A stretch of 64,000 nt of DNA from Chelativorans sp. Marseille-P2723 (GCF_902809845.1 NZ_CADDWI010000008.1:992001-1056000), one strand, 5' to 3'; shown: positions 27,800-37,600, numbered from the stretch's first letter. Notes: generated by a model from the sequence alone, not told the origin. A program made the numbers and translations.

Positions 27800-28189
27800 A
27801 TGACAATTTCCGTCCCCTCCCGAAAATTCGAGGGAATACGTGTCTTCATCGTTGAGGATGAGGCGCTGGTGGCCATGAATCTGGAGATGATGCTGGAAGA
27901 TCTCGGCTGCGAAGTCGTCGGTCCCGCTATGCGCTACGACACTGCGGAAGAGATGGTATCTAACGGCGTCCACGCGGACATTGCGATCCTTGATGTGAAT
28001 CTCGGCGGGCGGGAAGTCTTCCCGCTTGCGGCCAGGCTTGCCAAAGATGGTATTCCTCTGATTTTCTCCACTGGATATGGTGCAGCGGTCTTGCCGGAAC
28101 AATGGCAGCGGCGACCCTTGCTGCAGAAGCCTTATACCGTCGGGGATGTTGCCAGCAGGCTCTCGCTTGCGCTTTCCATCGAGGGATAA
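27800..28189 (+). CDS. Single-domain response regulator
   Basis: A 129-residue protein made of one receiver domain and no output domain. The acidic pocket is in VFIVEDEALVAMNL, the phospho-acceptor Asp in AILDVNLGG (about residue 64), the Thr/Ser position in IFSTGYG, and the conserved Lys in LLQKPYTVGDV. Stand-alone receivers act as phosphate relays or sinks, or by protein binding. No histidine kinase lies nearby. The ATG at 27800 is chosen because the domain starts soon after; upstream codons look unrelated. The ribosome site is weak. Confidence 0.82.
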   Translation: MTISVPSRKFEGIRVFIVEDEALVAMNLEMMLEDLGCEVVGPAMRYDTAEEMVSNGVHADIAILDVNLGGREVFPLAARLAKDGIPLIFSTGYGAAVLPEQWQRRPLLQKPYTVGDVASRLSLALSIEG

Positions 28190-28326
28190 GAATATTTCTC
28201 GGCTGCGAGAAGGAATGCCATTTTTATACTCCATTAGCCATTTATCCGTGATAATGCCAAGTTCGGGAGGCTGTGCTGCATCACCGGCTGGGCTTCGTAG
28301 ATTCATAGGAACAAGGTGAATCAATC

Positions 28327-29511
28327 ATGCTACGCCGGACGAGCGAGCACGGCGCCGAGGAAATGGCGCTGACCGGGATACCGGAGGGCTTCAGCCGCGT
28401 TTGTCTCGGCGGTATCGGGGTGGAGATCCCGGAAAGCTTCATCTGCAATGAAGAACTGGTCGAAACCTATAATGGGTGGGCAGAGGCCGAGAATGCGGCC
28501 CGCGCAGCGCGTGGGGAGGAGCCCGTGCCGCTGTCCAGTGCCGAGTTTATCGTTCAGGCTTCAGGCATCCGACGGCGGCATGTCTACGAGCGTAACGGCA
28601 TTCTCGATCCGGCGCGGATGGCGCCTGTCATCCCGGCGCGTGGCGACGATGAACTTTCCGTAATGGCCGAGTTCGGCCTGGCGGCTGCCAGAAAGGCGCT
28701 GGCTCACGCCAAGCTTGAGCCGAATGAGCTTGATCTTATTATATGCTCTGCCGCTCATCACCAGCGGCCATATCCTGCGATCGCCATCGAGATCCAGCAG
28801 GCACTTGGTGCGCAAGGGGCCGCTTTCGACATGGGGCTTGGCTGTTCCTCTGCGCTTGCAGGGTTGCATGTAGCAAGCAACATGGTGCGTTCCGGCGCCT
28901 ATCGGCGCGTATTGGTGGTTACTCCGGAACTGATCACCGCTCACCTCAATTTCCGCGACCGCCAGACGCACTTCATCTTCGGTGATGCTTCGGTGGCTGC
29001 CATTGTGGAAGCAATGGACCATAGGGAGGAGCGGCAGGGGCGCTTTGAAGTCGTCGACACCCGGCTGTGGACGCGGTTTTCCAATGGCATCCGCACCAAT
29101 TTCGGCTTTCTGAGCCGTCTTGCCCAGGAAGATCCCTACCTGCTTGAGATGCACGGGAACATGATCAAGCAGATGGGCAACAAGGTCTTCAAGGAAGTGA
29201 CCCTGGCGGGGCACCAGTTCATCGTTGAATTTCTCGGCGAGTACGACCATACCCCGCATTCCATGCGCCGCTTCTGGCTGCACCAGGCCAATGCCCGCAT
29301 GAATGCGATGATCCTGAAGCTCGCTTTAGGGGAGAATGTGGATCACGACCGCGCGCCCCTCGTGCTCGACCGGTTGGGCAATACGGCTGCGGCAGGCGCG
29401 ATCATTGCGCTTGCCGAGAATCATGAGGATATGAAGGCCGGCGAACTCGGCCTGCTTTGTGCCTTCGGCGCCGGATACTCTATCGGCGGTGCGCTTTTGA
29501 AAATGATGTGA
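28327..29511 (+). CDS. Beta-ketoacyl-ACP synthase III-like protein
   Basis: A 394-residue thiolase-fold condensing enzyme of the FabH family, about 70 residues longer than housekeeping FabH, with most of the extra length in the N-terminal half. The catalytic triad is visible: Cys in GLGCSSALAGLH (about 174), His in FWLHQANARM (about 319) and Asn in RLGNTAAAGAI (about 353). ASGIRRRHVYE is the usual motif near the CoA site. It probably starts or extends an acyl chain. The extra length suggests a specialised substrate rather than the main fatty-acid starter reaction. Confidence 0.85.
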   Translation: MLRRTSEHGAEEMALTGIPEGFSRVCLGGIGVEIPESFICNEELVETYNGWAEAENAARAARGEEPVPLSSAEFIVQASGIRRRHVYERNGILDPARMAPVIPARGDDELSVMAEFGLAAARKALAHAKLEPNELDLIICSAAHHQRPYPAIAIEIQQALGAQGAAFDMGLGCSSALAGLHVASNMVRSGAYRRVLVVTPELITAHLNFRDRQTHFIFGDASVAAIVEAMDHREERQGRFEVVDTRLWTRFSNGIRTNFGFLSRLAQEDPYLLEMHGNMIKQMGNKVFKEVTLAGHQFIVEFLGEYDHTPHSMRRFWLHQANARMNAMILKLALGENVDHDRAPLVLDRLGNTAAAGAIIALAENHEDMKAGELGLLCAFGAGYSIGGALLKMM

Positions 29512-29514
29512 GGT

Positions 29515-29829
29515 CTATTCCTCTTCCTCCTCGGGATCGAGCAGCCGTGTCGCACGCCAGCGAGTCAGCACCGCGTTGATCTGATCGACGACGAAGTAGC
29601 GTGCCGCGTCCCGATCGTAGCCTTCGGCAAGCAGCTCGTCATAGTCGCTGTGCTCATGCCGCACATGGGAGACAGTCGCAATCCACACCGCGACGGAGGC
29701 GGGGAGCGTCCGCAGCTTCCGGTCATTGGCAAGGGTCTGGATCCTTTGAATATCCGCATATGGAGCCTGGGGCAGCAGCGTCGTCAGCGCCTTGTTCACC
29801 GCCCTCCGGCGCTGTGTCGAAACCTTCAT
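29515..29829 (-). CDS. DUF2293 domain protein
   Basis: A 104-residue protein matching the pattern of DUF2293: LPQAPYADIQRIQTLAN, a central VWIATVSHVRHEHSDYDELLAEGYDRDAAR, and an ending that leads to LTRWR and a run of glutamates. The function is unknown. The ATG at 29829 has AGGA six bases upstream; a longer reading to 29919 would run into the control region of the divergent ArsR gene. It converges on the FabH-like gene with only three bases between stops. Confidence 0.75.
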   Translation of the reverse strand: MKVSTQRRRAVNKALTTLLPQAPYADIQRIQTLANDRKLRTLPASVAVWIATVSHVRHEHSDYDELLAEGYDRDAARYFVVDQINAVLTRWRATRLLDPEEEEE

Positions 29830-29930
29830 CAATGTTCCTGCTCTATGTTTCTTGCTCTCAGGGTTGCTCGCCGTTCGGACAGATGGGGGATGCCTGCGGG
29901 CAGGCTTGTCAAAAGTCAAAGTCTTATATA

Positions 29931-29948
29931 AACATATCTTTATATGTT
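29931..29948. promoter_or_regulatory. Palindromic operator upstream of the ArsR-methyltransferase and metF genes
   Basis: AACATAT-CTTT-ATATGTT is a perfect inverted repeat with seven-base arms, 13 bases before the ATG at 29962. A -10-like TATAAA (29927-29932) overlaps its left arm and a weak -35 (TTGTCA, 29906-29911) lies upstream. This is the position expected for a repressor site. The ArsR-type protein encoded just downstream is the natural candidate to bind it. Confidence 0.6.
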
Positions 29949-29961
29949 ATTGGAGGGCCGT

Positions 29962-30978
29962 ATGCTGAAAAGGCCGATGGCGGCGCTGGGGTTCGAGGCG
30001 GCGGTGGATATTTTGAAGGCGGCAGCCGAGCCCAGCCGCTTGCGCATTCTCGTTCTGCTTGCACATACGGACTTGACGGTCTCCGACCTGACCGAGGTTC
30101 TTAGCCAATCGCAGCCCCGCGTCTCGCGGCATTTGAAGCTTTTGCTCGATGCCGGCCTCATCGCCCGTTACCAGGAAGGTTCCTGGGCCTTCTTCCGGCT
30201 TTGCGATGCGGAGGCGTCGCGGAGCTTCATCGACAGTGTGGTGGGTCGCGTGGACAAGGCAGATCCCCTGGTCGGACGCGATCTGGAGCGGCTGGAGGCG
30301 ATCAAGCGCCGCCGGCAGGAGAGAGCTGCTGAATACTTCAGCAAAAATGCAGCAAGCTGGGATCAGATCCGCTCGTTGCACGTACCCGATGCGGCGGTAG
30401 AGGCGGCACTCAAACATTTGATTGGCGAGGAAAACTTTGAGTCGATGGTGGATCTTGGCACGGGAACAGGCCGTCTGCTTGAGCTCTTCTCTCCTCTCTA
30501 CCGGCGCGGGGTAGGGGTCGACCTTTCGCGCGAGATGCTGACAGTGGCGCGCGCCAATCTGGAGCGGGCCGGTGTCACCAATGCGCAGGTGCGGCTCGGC
30601 GATATTTACGCGCCACCCGTGGATCGCGACGCGCACGATCTCGTCACGATCCATCAGGTGCTGCATTATCTGGATGAGCCTGCCGTTGCGATCAGTGAGG
30701 CAGCGCGGCTGCTGCGCCCCGGCGGGCGGCTGGTGGTGGTGGATTTCGCCCCGCATGACCATGAGTTCCTGCGTGAGGAACACGCACATTTGCGCCTTGG
30801 CTTTTCCGACCAGCAGATCGCCGAATGGCTTGTTGAGGCCGAGCTAGAACTTGTTGAAACGCAAGCCTTCGCTCCTGAGGGCGAGGCGGCGGAAGGACTG
30901 ACGGTAAAATTGTGGCTTGCTCGGGACCCACGTATTGCGCTTGCAAGCGCGGGTGCCGAAACGAAGGAGATTGCTTGA
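29962..30978 (+). CDS. ArsR-family regulator fused to SAM-dependent methyltransferase
   Basis: A 338-residue two-domain protein. The N-terminal winged helix (about 10-100) has AAAEPSRLRILVLLAH, DLTEVLSQSQPRVSRHLKLL and YQEGSWAFFRL, as in ArsR/SmtB proteins, but no metal-binding CVC. The C-terminal class I methyltransferase domain (about 140-310) has motif I VDLGTGTGRLLELF and the later VVDFAPHDHEFLREEHAH. The ATG at 29962 follows TGGAGG. Its stop overlaps the metF start as TGATG. The pairing suggests a regulator that senses S-adenosyl compounds through the methyltransferase fold and controls methionine synthesis; SahR/SamR-type ArsR regulators of this cycle are known in proteobacteria. Sensing is inferred. 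Confidence 0.85.
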   Translation: MLKRPMAALGFEAAVDILKAAAEPSRLRILVLLAHTDLTVSDLTEVLSQSQPRVSRHLKLLLDAGLIARYQEGSWAFFRLCDAEASRSFIDSVVGRVDKADPLVGRDLERLEAIKRRRQERAAEYFSKNAASWDQIRSLHVPDAAVEAALKHLIGEENFESMVDLGTGTGRLLELFSPLYRRGVGVDLSREMLTVARANLERAGVTNAQVRLGDIYAPPVDRDAHDLVTIHQVLHYLDEPAVAISEAARLLRPGGRLVVVDFAPHDHEFLREEHAHLRLGFSDQQIAEWLVEAELELVETQAFAPEGEAAEGLTVKLWLARDPRIALASAGAETKEIA

Positions 30979-31886
30979 TGCCCTACAAATTCTCCAGACG
31001 ACCGGAGGCGGGCGCAAAGATCCGCGTTTCCTTCGAGTTCTTCCCACCCAAGACAGATGAGATGGCACAAAGGCTCTGGAATACGGTCGAGCGGTTGTCG
31101 CCCCTTCAGCCCGCCTTTGTCTCTGTTACATATGGTGCGGGCGGATCGACGCGGGAGCGCACCCAGCATACCGTTCGCCGCGTACTGGATGAGACTAGCG
31201 TTACACCGGCTGCGCATCTGACCTGCGTTGACGCGGATAAAGATGAGGTAAACGCAGTCATCGCCGATTTCCTGGAGATGGGCGTCAGGCGTTTCGTGGC
31301 GTTGCGCGGCGATCCAGCCGAAGGGGTCGGCGCGGCCTACAAACCTCACCCGGACGGCTACATGAACGCTGCGGAACTGGTAGGCGCGCTTGCGCGGCAT
31401 AGAGACCTCGACATTTCCGTTGCCGCCTATCCAGAAAAACATCCAGAAAGCCCCGATTTCGCTACCGACATCGAGATGTTGAAACGGAAGGTGGATAATG
31501 GCGCCACGCGCGCGATCACCCAGTTCTTCTTCGACAATGATGTCTACGAGCGCTATGTGGAGCGGGTACGCCGTGCAGGCATCTACGTGCCTATCGTCCC
31601 GGGCATTTTGCCCGTGCATAATTTCACGCAGATGGTGCGCTTTGCCAGCCGCTGCGGCGCCCATGTGCCGCAATGGCTTGCGGAGCGTTTCCAGGGTCTT
31701 GAGAGCGATCCTGCCACCCACCAACTCGTTGCCGCGGCGGTGGCTGCCGAACAGGTGCTGGATCTTGTTGAGCGCGGTGTGGAGGATTTTCATTTTTACA
31801 CCATGAACCGCGCCGATCTTTCCTTTGCGATATGCCACCTGATCGGCATCCGCCCCCAAGGCGAAGCGGAAGCAAGGGCAGCATAG
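30978..31886 (+). CDS. metF: 5,10-methylenetetrahydrofolate reductase
   Basis: A 302-residue FAD-dependent TIM-barrel enzyme that reduces methylenetetrahydrofolate to methyl-THF for methionine synthesis. Motifs include SFEFFPPKTDEM near the start, VSVTYGAGGSTRERT, AAHLTCV, FVALRGDP, YPEKHPESPD, and ITQFFFDNDVY, all typical of MetF. Length is normal. The ATG at 30978 shares a base with the stop of the ArsR-methyltransferase gene, so the two are coupled; the in-frame ATG or alternative start further upstream lies in that gene. Confidence 0.95.
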   Translation: MPYKFSRRPEAGAKIRVSFEFFPPKTDEMAQRLWNTVERLSPLQPAFVSVTYGAGGSTRERTQHTVRRVLDETSVTPAAHLTCVDADKDEVNAVIADFLEMGVRRFVALRGDPAEGVGAAYKPHPDGYMNAAELVGALARHRDLDISVAAYPEKHPESPDFATDIEMLKRKVDNGATRAITQFFFDNDVYERYVERVRRAGIYVPIVPGILPVHNFTQMVRFASRCGAHVPQWLAERFQGLESDPATHQLVAAAVAAEQVLDLVERGVEDFHFYTMNRADLSFAICHLIGIRPQGEAEARAA

Positions 31887-31895
31887 CCAATAAAA

Positions 31896-31920
31896 AAGGC
31901 CGGGGTTTCTACCCGGCCTT
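31896..31920. terminator. Bidirectional terminator between metF and the 28-residue ORF
   Basis: AAGGCCGGG pairs with CCCGGCCTT around a short loop. On the plus strand it is followed by CCTG and is only moderate for metF. On the minus strand it is followed by TTTTTTATT, an excellent terminator for a transcript coming from the small ORF at 31946-32032. Confidence 0.85.
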
Positions 31921-31945
31921 CCTGTTAACCTGCTTCCTTGGGTAT

Positions 31946-32032
31946 TTAAGGCAGTACCCCCACTATGAGGGCGCCCACGAACGCGAATGACGCCAGAATC
32001 ACCAGCAAATTGATTGGCCGTGTCAGTCCCAT
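31946..32032 (-). CDS. Putative 28-residue membrane protein
   Basis: A very short ORF that starts with ATG at 32032 and ends with TAA. The product begins MGLTRPINLL, continues with a fully hydrophobic stretch (about residues 8-28) rich in Val, Leu, Ile, Ala and Phe, and ends GVLP: a single membrane helix with one N-terminal arginine. AAGGAGG (complement of 32042-32048) lies nine bases before the ATG. A promoter-like pair lies just upstream, and a strong minus-strand terminator begins 25 bases after the stop, so it looks like a complete one-gene transcript. I do not know a function. It converges on metF and is 231 bases downstream of the lysozyme-like gene. Confidence 0.6.
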   Translation of the reverse strand: MGLTRPINLLVILASFAFVGALIVGVLP

Positions 32033-32065
32033 GGGCGAAAGCCTCCTTTCAACATGGTGATGCGG

Positions 32066-32093
32066 ATTCTATGGACTGGGGGGCTAAAGCCAA
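32066..32093 (-). promoter_or_regulatory. Promoter-like sequence for the 28-residue ORF
   Basis: On the minus strand TTGGCT (complement of 32088-32093) and TAGAAT (complement of 32066-32071) are separated by 16 bases. Transcription would start near 32058, giving a leader of about 26 bases with the Shine-Dalgarno inside it. Confidence 0.45.
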
Positions 32094-32263
32094 GGATTTT
32101 TTTTCCTGCGACTGGGAAACGGGCGAAATCCGTTCGTCTTTTGCGGCCTCTACCGCTTGAATTCTCTGGAAAAACCGCAGCGATTCACATTGTGTTAAAA
32201 TGATGAAGCTTGGCACTTACCAGGGCGCAAATCGAGGTTGCCGGCCTCCACTGCTCACCGGAC

Positions 32264-33052
32264 TCAGCCTGCGTAGGCCCTGAGCCAGCCTTGCCAGGCT
32301 TCGTGGTTGCCGTGAAAAACATTGATGTCGGCGTTTCCATTGATCCCGGGCAGGACGCCCGTACCCGTGTACTGCCAGAAGATCCAGGGATGGTTGCCAT
32401 ATCTCTCGTCCGGATGCCCCGCTACAGAGCGCAACCAGAACGGATAGCCTTTGAAATGTGAAAGGCCATTGTCATCGAAGAAATCGATGGAGGTGTAGAT
32501 GATGGGGCGTTTGCCATAATGCCGCTCCACCGTATCGAGGAAAACCTGCATCTCTGCGCGCACCGTCTCGGGAGAGGGGCGCAGCCTGCATGTGGGGGAG
32601 AGATGGTTCCACTCCATGTCAAGGACCGGGGGCAGGGCATGGCGCTCACGCGGCACGTGCTGGATGAACCAGCGCGCTTGTTCGATGGCTGGCCGGCAGA
32701 AGTAAAAAAAGTGGTAAGCGCCACGCGGAATGCCTGCTGCATGCGCGCCCATCCAGTTGCGCTGGAAGAAGTCGTCGATCATATCTCCACCTTCGGTAGC
32801 TTTGATGAAGGCGAAGGCAATGCCGCTTCTCCGCAACGCGCCCCAGTCGATCTCGCCCTGATATTTGGAGACGTCCGTCCCGTGGATCGGGTATTGCCAT
32901 GGCGGCCGCCCATCCCATGCATGCGGCTTGGTATCATCAAAGCGCGGACCTATCTCGGGAGCCGAAGCCGGTAACAGGTCGGAGAAATCGTAGCTGCCGC
33001 CGGCGCAGGCGAAAAGCGGCAGGGTCAACATCAGGACCATAAGCAATCGCAT
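32264..33052 (-). CDS. GH25-family lysozyme-like lipoprotein
   Basis: A 262-residue exported protein with a lipoprotein signal (hydrophobic start, then LPLFAC with Cys16 as the lipid site). The GH25 (Chalaropsis-type muramidase) domain covers about residues 55-262: HGTDVSKYQGEIDWGAL, FAFIKATEGGDMID, PRGAYHFFYFC, and the catalytic acidic pair in VLDMEWNHL, then WIFWQYTGTG. It would cut the glycan strands of peptidoglycan from an anchored position. It stands alone, divergent from the beta-lactamase-fold gene. Confidence 0.9.
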   Translation of the reverse strand: MRLLMVLMLTLPLFACAGGSYDFSDLLPASAPEIGPRFDDTKPHAWDGRPPWQYPIHGTDVSKYQGEIDWGALRRSGIAFAFIKATEGGDMIDDFFQRNWMGAHAAGIPRGAYHFFYFCRPAIEQARWFIQHVPRERHALPPVLDMEWNHLSPTCRLRPSPETVRAEMQVFLDTVERHYGKRPIIYTSIDFFDDNGLSHFKGYPFWLRSVAGHPDERYGNHPWIFWQYTGTGVLPGINGNADINVFHGNHEAWQGWLRAYAG

Positions 33053-33114
33053 AAACGAAGAGCCTCCCCCCGAACGAATCGTTATCCTGTGCCCAGCTTT
33101 GCAGGGGATAGGTG

Positions 33115-34512
33115 ATGCGTGCTGTTCTTTCCATCATCAAATGGCTGACTGGACTGGTGGTCGTGGCATTGCTCGGCGCCATGCTCTGGCTGTGGCAAGC
33201 GCCGCCGGATCTCATCCGATTAGGCGCAAGCTATGCGGCCAAGACGGTATGCTCAAATGCCCTGATCGCGGCGCGCGATCCGCAGTCTGTACTGGCGGCC
33301 GACGTGCAGGCGCCGGGCCATCCTCTTTTGAAGCTCATGCGCGTGAGCCTGAATGAAGACGAGGGAGTCGCGCGGGCGGGACTATTCGGCTTCATGGGCC
33401 GCGGGGTTGCGGTTTTTCGAAACGGGATCGGTTGCGCGGCCGTGCCAGACAACGATGTGGAAACGGCCCGGATGGCGCATCTTTCCTTTCCGCAGATGTT
33501 GCCGAAAGACGGTCACTGGCCAGACGGCGAAGAGGCTGAAACCTTGGACAGTACGGCTCTTGCTGCCGTGCTTGACGATCCGGCCATTATTGGGCCGGGC
33601 ATGCGGGCATTGGTTATCGTGCGTGATGGCAGCATCATTGGGGAGCGTTTCGCCCCCGGAATATCTCCCGATCAGCCGCTACTTGGCTGGTCTATGACGA
33701 AGACCGTCAACGTCGCGATACTCGGAACGGTGGTTGGAGCAGGCAAGCTGTCACTCGATACACGCAATCTGTTTGCCGAATGGAAGAACGATGGGCGCAA
33801 CGAGATCACGGTCGAGCATCTTGCCGCACTTACGAGCGGTCTTGCCTTCAACGAGGATTACGGCGGCGTGACGGATGTCACGCGCATGCTCTATCTGGAG
33901 CCGGACATGGCAGCCTTTGCGGCAGACAAGCCGCTGCTCTACGAACCGGGATCGCATTTTTCCTATTCAAGCGGGTCGAGCGTGATGCTGTCGCGCGTGT
34001 GGCAGAACGTCTTAGCGGATGAACGGGAAGCTCTTGAGTGGCCCTATCGCACGCTTTTTCGTCCGCTCGGAATGCGGACCGCGATGTTTGAAGCGGATGC
34101 GCGCGGCACCTATGCCGGCTCTTCCTATCTTTACGCCTCGGCGCACGACTGGGCGCGTTTCGGCCAGCTTCTGCTGCAGGATGGCATGTGGCAGGGAAAG
34201 CGCATTCTGCCGGAGGGATGGGTCGACTGGATGCGCAGCCCCACCGTCGCCTCCGGCGGTGAATATGGCCATGGCTTGTGGATGCAGGGCCCGCGAGTGA
34301 CAACCCCGCCGGACCGGCATCAGGATGAAGGCTTTGCCCTGCCGGAGGATGCATATTGGCTGATCGGACATGACGGACAGACGATGACGATCATTCCTTC
34401 GTTGAGGCTCGTCATATTGCGCATGGGCCTGACGCCCACCATTCTGGGCTACAAGCCTCAGGCGCTTGTGGAGGCGGTCGTCAGGGTGCTTCAAGCAGAA
34501 GAAAACGGATGA
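33115..34512 (+). CDS. Membrane-anchored serine hydrolase, class C beta-lactamase fold
   Basis: A 465-residue protein. An uncleaved N-terminal membrane helix (about 5-28) anchors a periplasmic domain. The beta-lactamase/esterase fold starts near residue 150; the nucleophile is in LGWSMTKTVNVAILG (SxxK), the Tyr motif in FSYSSGSSVML, and a third motif lies in HDGQT near the C-terminus. Family members include class C lactamases, DD-peptidases and esterases; without a canonical KTG I cannot choose, though the esterase/oligomer-hydrolase type is likely. The ATG at 33115 has AGGGGATAGG upstream. Confidence 0.82.
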   Translation: MRAVLSIIKWLTGLVVVALLGAMLWLWQAPPDLIRLGASYAAKTVCSNALIAARDPQSVLAADVQAPGHPLLKLMRVSLNEDEGVARAGLFGFMGRGVAVFRNGIGCAAVPDNDVETARMAHLSFPQMLPKDGHWPDGEEAETLDSTALAAVLDDPAIIGPGMRALVIVRDGSIIGERFAPGISPDQPLLGWSMTKTVNVAILGTVVGAGKLSLDTRNLFAEWKNDGRNEITVEHLAALTSGLAFNEDYGGVTDVTRMLYLEPDMAAFAADKPLLYEPGSHFSYSSGSSVMLSRVWQNVLADEREALEWPYRTLFRPLGMRTAMFEADARGTYAGSSYLYASAHDWARFGQLLLQDGMWQGKRILPEGWVDWMRSPTVASGGEYGHGLWMQGPRVTTPPDRHQDEGFALPEDAYWLIGHDGQTMTIIPSLRLVILRMGLTPTILGYKPQALVEAVVRVLQAEENG

Positions 34513-34620
34513 GCTTAAAGCGATATGTGAGTCAAAATAATGCCTTGCCGCGCACAGCTTGCAATCCGATTCAGGTCCTTCATGCAACGCTTGCAGAGCA
34601 AGGCCGTTCAGAACCCAGCA

Positions 34621-37600
34621 TCATGCCCGTCCGAATCCGCCGCCTGTGGGCGTGGTGACGATTACAGCTTCGCCAGCCTCCACCGCGGTCTGATCGCAAG
34701 CCTTCAGCGTCTCGATCTGTCCGTCCTTGCGCCTTACTTCAGTGCGCCCCGGTTCGCCGTCGCCGCCTGCTTCTATCCCTCGCGGCGGTATAGACCGGTG
34801 CGAGGAGAGGATGGCGCACTGCATTGTCTCAAGAAAGCGTATCGTGCGCTGCGTGCCGTCTCCCGCATTCCATTTGCCTTTTCCGCCCGAACCTTCGCGC
34901 AAGTGGAAGTCCTCCAGCAGAACGGGAAAGCGCAGTTCGAGAATCTCCGGATCCGTTAGGCGCGAATTGGTCATGTGGGTGTGCACGCCTGACGTTCCGT
35001 GAAAGCCGCGCCCGTCATTCATGCGGCCGGCGGGAGAGCCTGAGCAAATAGTCTCGTAATACTGGTACTTGTCATTGCCGAAGGTGAGATTATTCATCGT
35101 GCCCTGAGAGTTGGCGAGCGCACCCATGGCCGCAAACAGCGCATTTGTCACATGCTGGGAGGTCTCCACATTGCCGGCTACCACAGCCGCTGGATAGGAC
35201 GGGCGCAGCATCGAGCCTTCCGGGATGATGATTTTGATGGGCCGGAGACATCCGGCATTCATGGGGATCGAGCCTTCAACCATGACGCGAAAGGCGTAGA
35301 GCACCGCGGCGCGCGTCACCGGCTCGGGCGCGTTGAAATTGTTCTTCATGACAGGCGAGGTGCCGGTGAAATCCACCACGGCCTCGCGCTTCTGCCGGTC
35401 GACGCTGATCTTGACCCGGATCACCTGGCCGGTATCCGTGTGGTATTCGCAGGAGGCTTCGTCCGGCAGCCGCTCCAGAACGCCGCGCACCGCCTCGGCC
35501 GCATTGTCCTGCACATGGTTCATATAGGCTTCGACGACATCGAGCCCGAACTCTGCCACCATCTTCCTCAATTCGGCCACGCCTTTTTCATTGGCAGCGA
35601 TCTGCGCCTTAAGATCGGCGATGTTCTGATGAGGATTGCGGGCAGGGTAGGGATGGTCGGTCAGAAGATCGTACAGTTCTTTCTCTCGGAAGCGGCCGCG
35701 GCTAATGATGCGGAAATTGTCGAAGAGCACGCCTTCCTCGTCTACCGTCGTGGCCAGCGGCGTCATAGAACCGGGCGCCGTGCCCCCTACGTCTGCATGA
35801 TGCCCGCGCGAAGCGACCCAGAAGAGGATCTGCCTGCCACCGTAGTCGAAGACCGGCGTCACCACCGTGATGTCGGGCAGATGCGTGCCGCCATTGTAGG
35901 GGGCGTTGAGCGCAAAGACGTCGCCCGGGTGGATATCCCCTTCGTTAAGGCGGATAATCGTCTCAACCGAACGATCCATAGAGCCCAGATGTACAGGCAT
36001 GTGCGGGGCATTCGCCACCAACGCCCCATTGCGGTCGAAGACGGCGCAGGAAAAGTCGAGCCGCTCCTTGATATTGACTGAGTAGGCCGTGTTCTGCAGC
36101 GTTACGCCCATCTGCTCGGCGATGGACATGAAGAGGTTGTTGAAGACCTCAAGCATGACCGGATCGGCATGAGTACCGATGGCGGCCTGCCGCTGCTTCT
36201 TCTCCACCCGCCGCATCAGAACGTGGTCATGCGCGGTGATTTCCGCTTGCCAGCCGGGCTCCACCACAATCGTCTGGTTGTTCTCGATGATGAGCGCCGG
36301 CCCCGCGACGCGCGCACCCGGAACGAGTGCTTTCCGCAGATACACGCCTGCATCGCGCCATTCGCCTTCGCAGTAGATCCGGCGCGTGACGTGAGGTTCT
36401 GGCGTATTGTCGTTAAGCGGGAGCGGTGGCTCCTCGGGCGCAGCGCTTTTTGCGTCCACGCCTTCCACATTCACCGCCTCCACGATGATTGGCTTGTCGT
36501 CGTAGATAAAGCCAAATTGCGCCTGGTGTGCCGCTTCAAAAGCTTTCCTAGCCTCGTCGATCGAGCGCTCGAACGGCACCGACAGCGTGGTGTCCGTTCC
36601 TTCATAGCGGATTTCGAGCCGTTTACCCCAGCGGATCGCGTCCGCCGTCACCCCCTGAACTTCCAACTCCCGGCCGACCTCGTCCCGCAACTCGCATATG
36701 AGAGTTTCAATCTGGGGCAGGGCGTCTTGCGCAAGCGGCTGGATCAACGCCTTCTGGCGTGAGGCGGAGACGGATGCAAGCCCGATCCCATAGGCGGACA
36801 ACAGACCGGAAAGGGGATGGATCAGCACCGACTCCATACCGAGGGCATCGGCCACCAGGCAGGCATGCTGCCCACCTGCGCCTCCAAAGCAATTAAGCAG
36901 ATAGCGTGTGACGTCATGCCCGCGCTGCACCGAAATCTTCTTGATCGCATTCGCCATGTTTTCCACGGCGATGGTGATGAACCCCTCAGCCACAGCCTCG
37001 GGGCTGCGCCCGTCCCCGATCTGGTTTGCAAGTTCAGTGAAGCGCTTGCGCGCGATGTCAAGATCGAGCGGCAGGTTCTGCTCCGGGCCGAAAATATTGG
37101 GAAAGAAGTCCGGCTGCAGCTTCCCCAACATCATATTGGCGTCCGTTACGGCAAGCGGGCCGCCGCGCCGGTAGCAGGCGGGGCCAGGATCAGCGCCTGC
37201 TGAATCGGGTCCAACCTGCTGCCGCCCATCTTCATAATGCAGGACCGAACCGCCGCCGGCCGCCACGGTGTGGATTCGCATCATCGGCGCCCGGATGCGC
37301 ACGCCCGCAACTTCCGTATCGAAAGCGCGCTCATAATCCCCGTCATAATGGGCAACGTCGGTTGAGGTGCCGCCCATATCGAAGCCGATCACCTTATGGA
37401 AGCCCGCTAGACGCGCCGTCTCCGCCATGCCTACCACGCCCCCGGCAGGACCCGAAAGGATGGCATCCTTGCCCCGAAACATGTGAGCGGCGGTAAGGCC
37501 GCCAGAGGACATCATGAACTTGAGGCGCGGGAAGCCTGTGCTGCTGCTTTCCGGCCGGATCCCCAATTCTCCTGCCACCAGACGCACATAGCGGGCCAGG

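Noticed and set aside
35152-36081. 309-codon plus-strand frame inside the 5-oxoprolinase gene
   Set aside because: It is a shadow of the HyuB half; the minus-strand gene has clear family motifs throughout.
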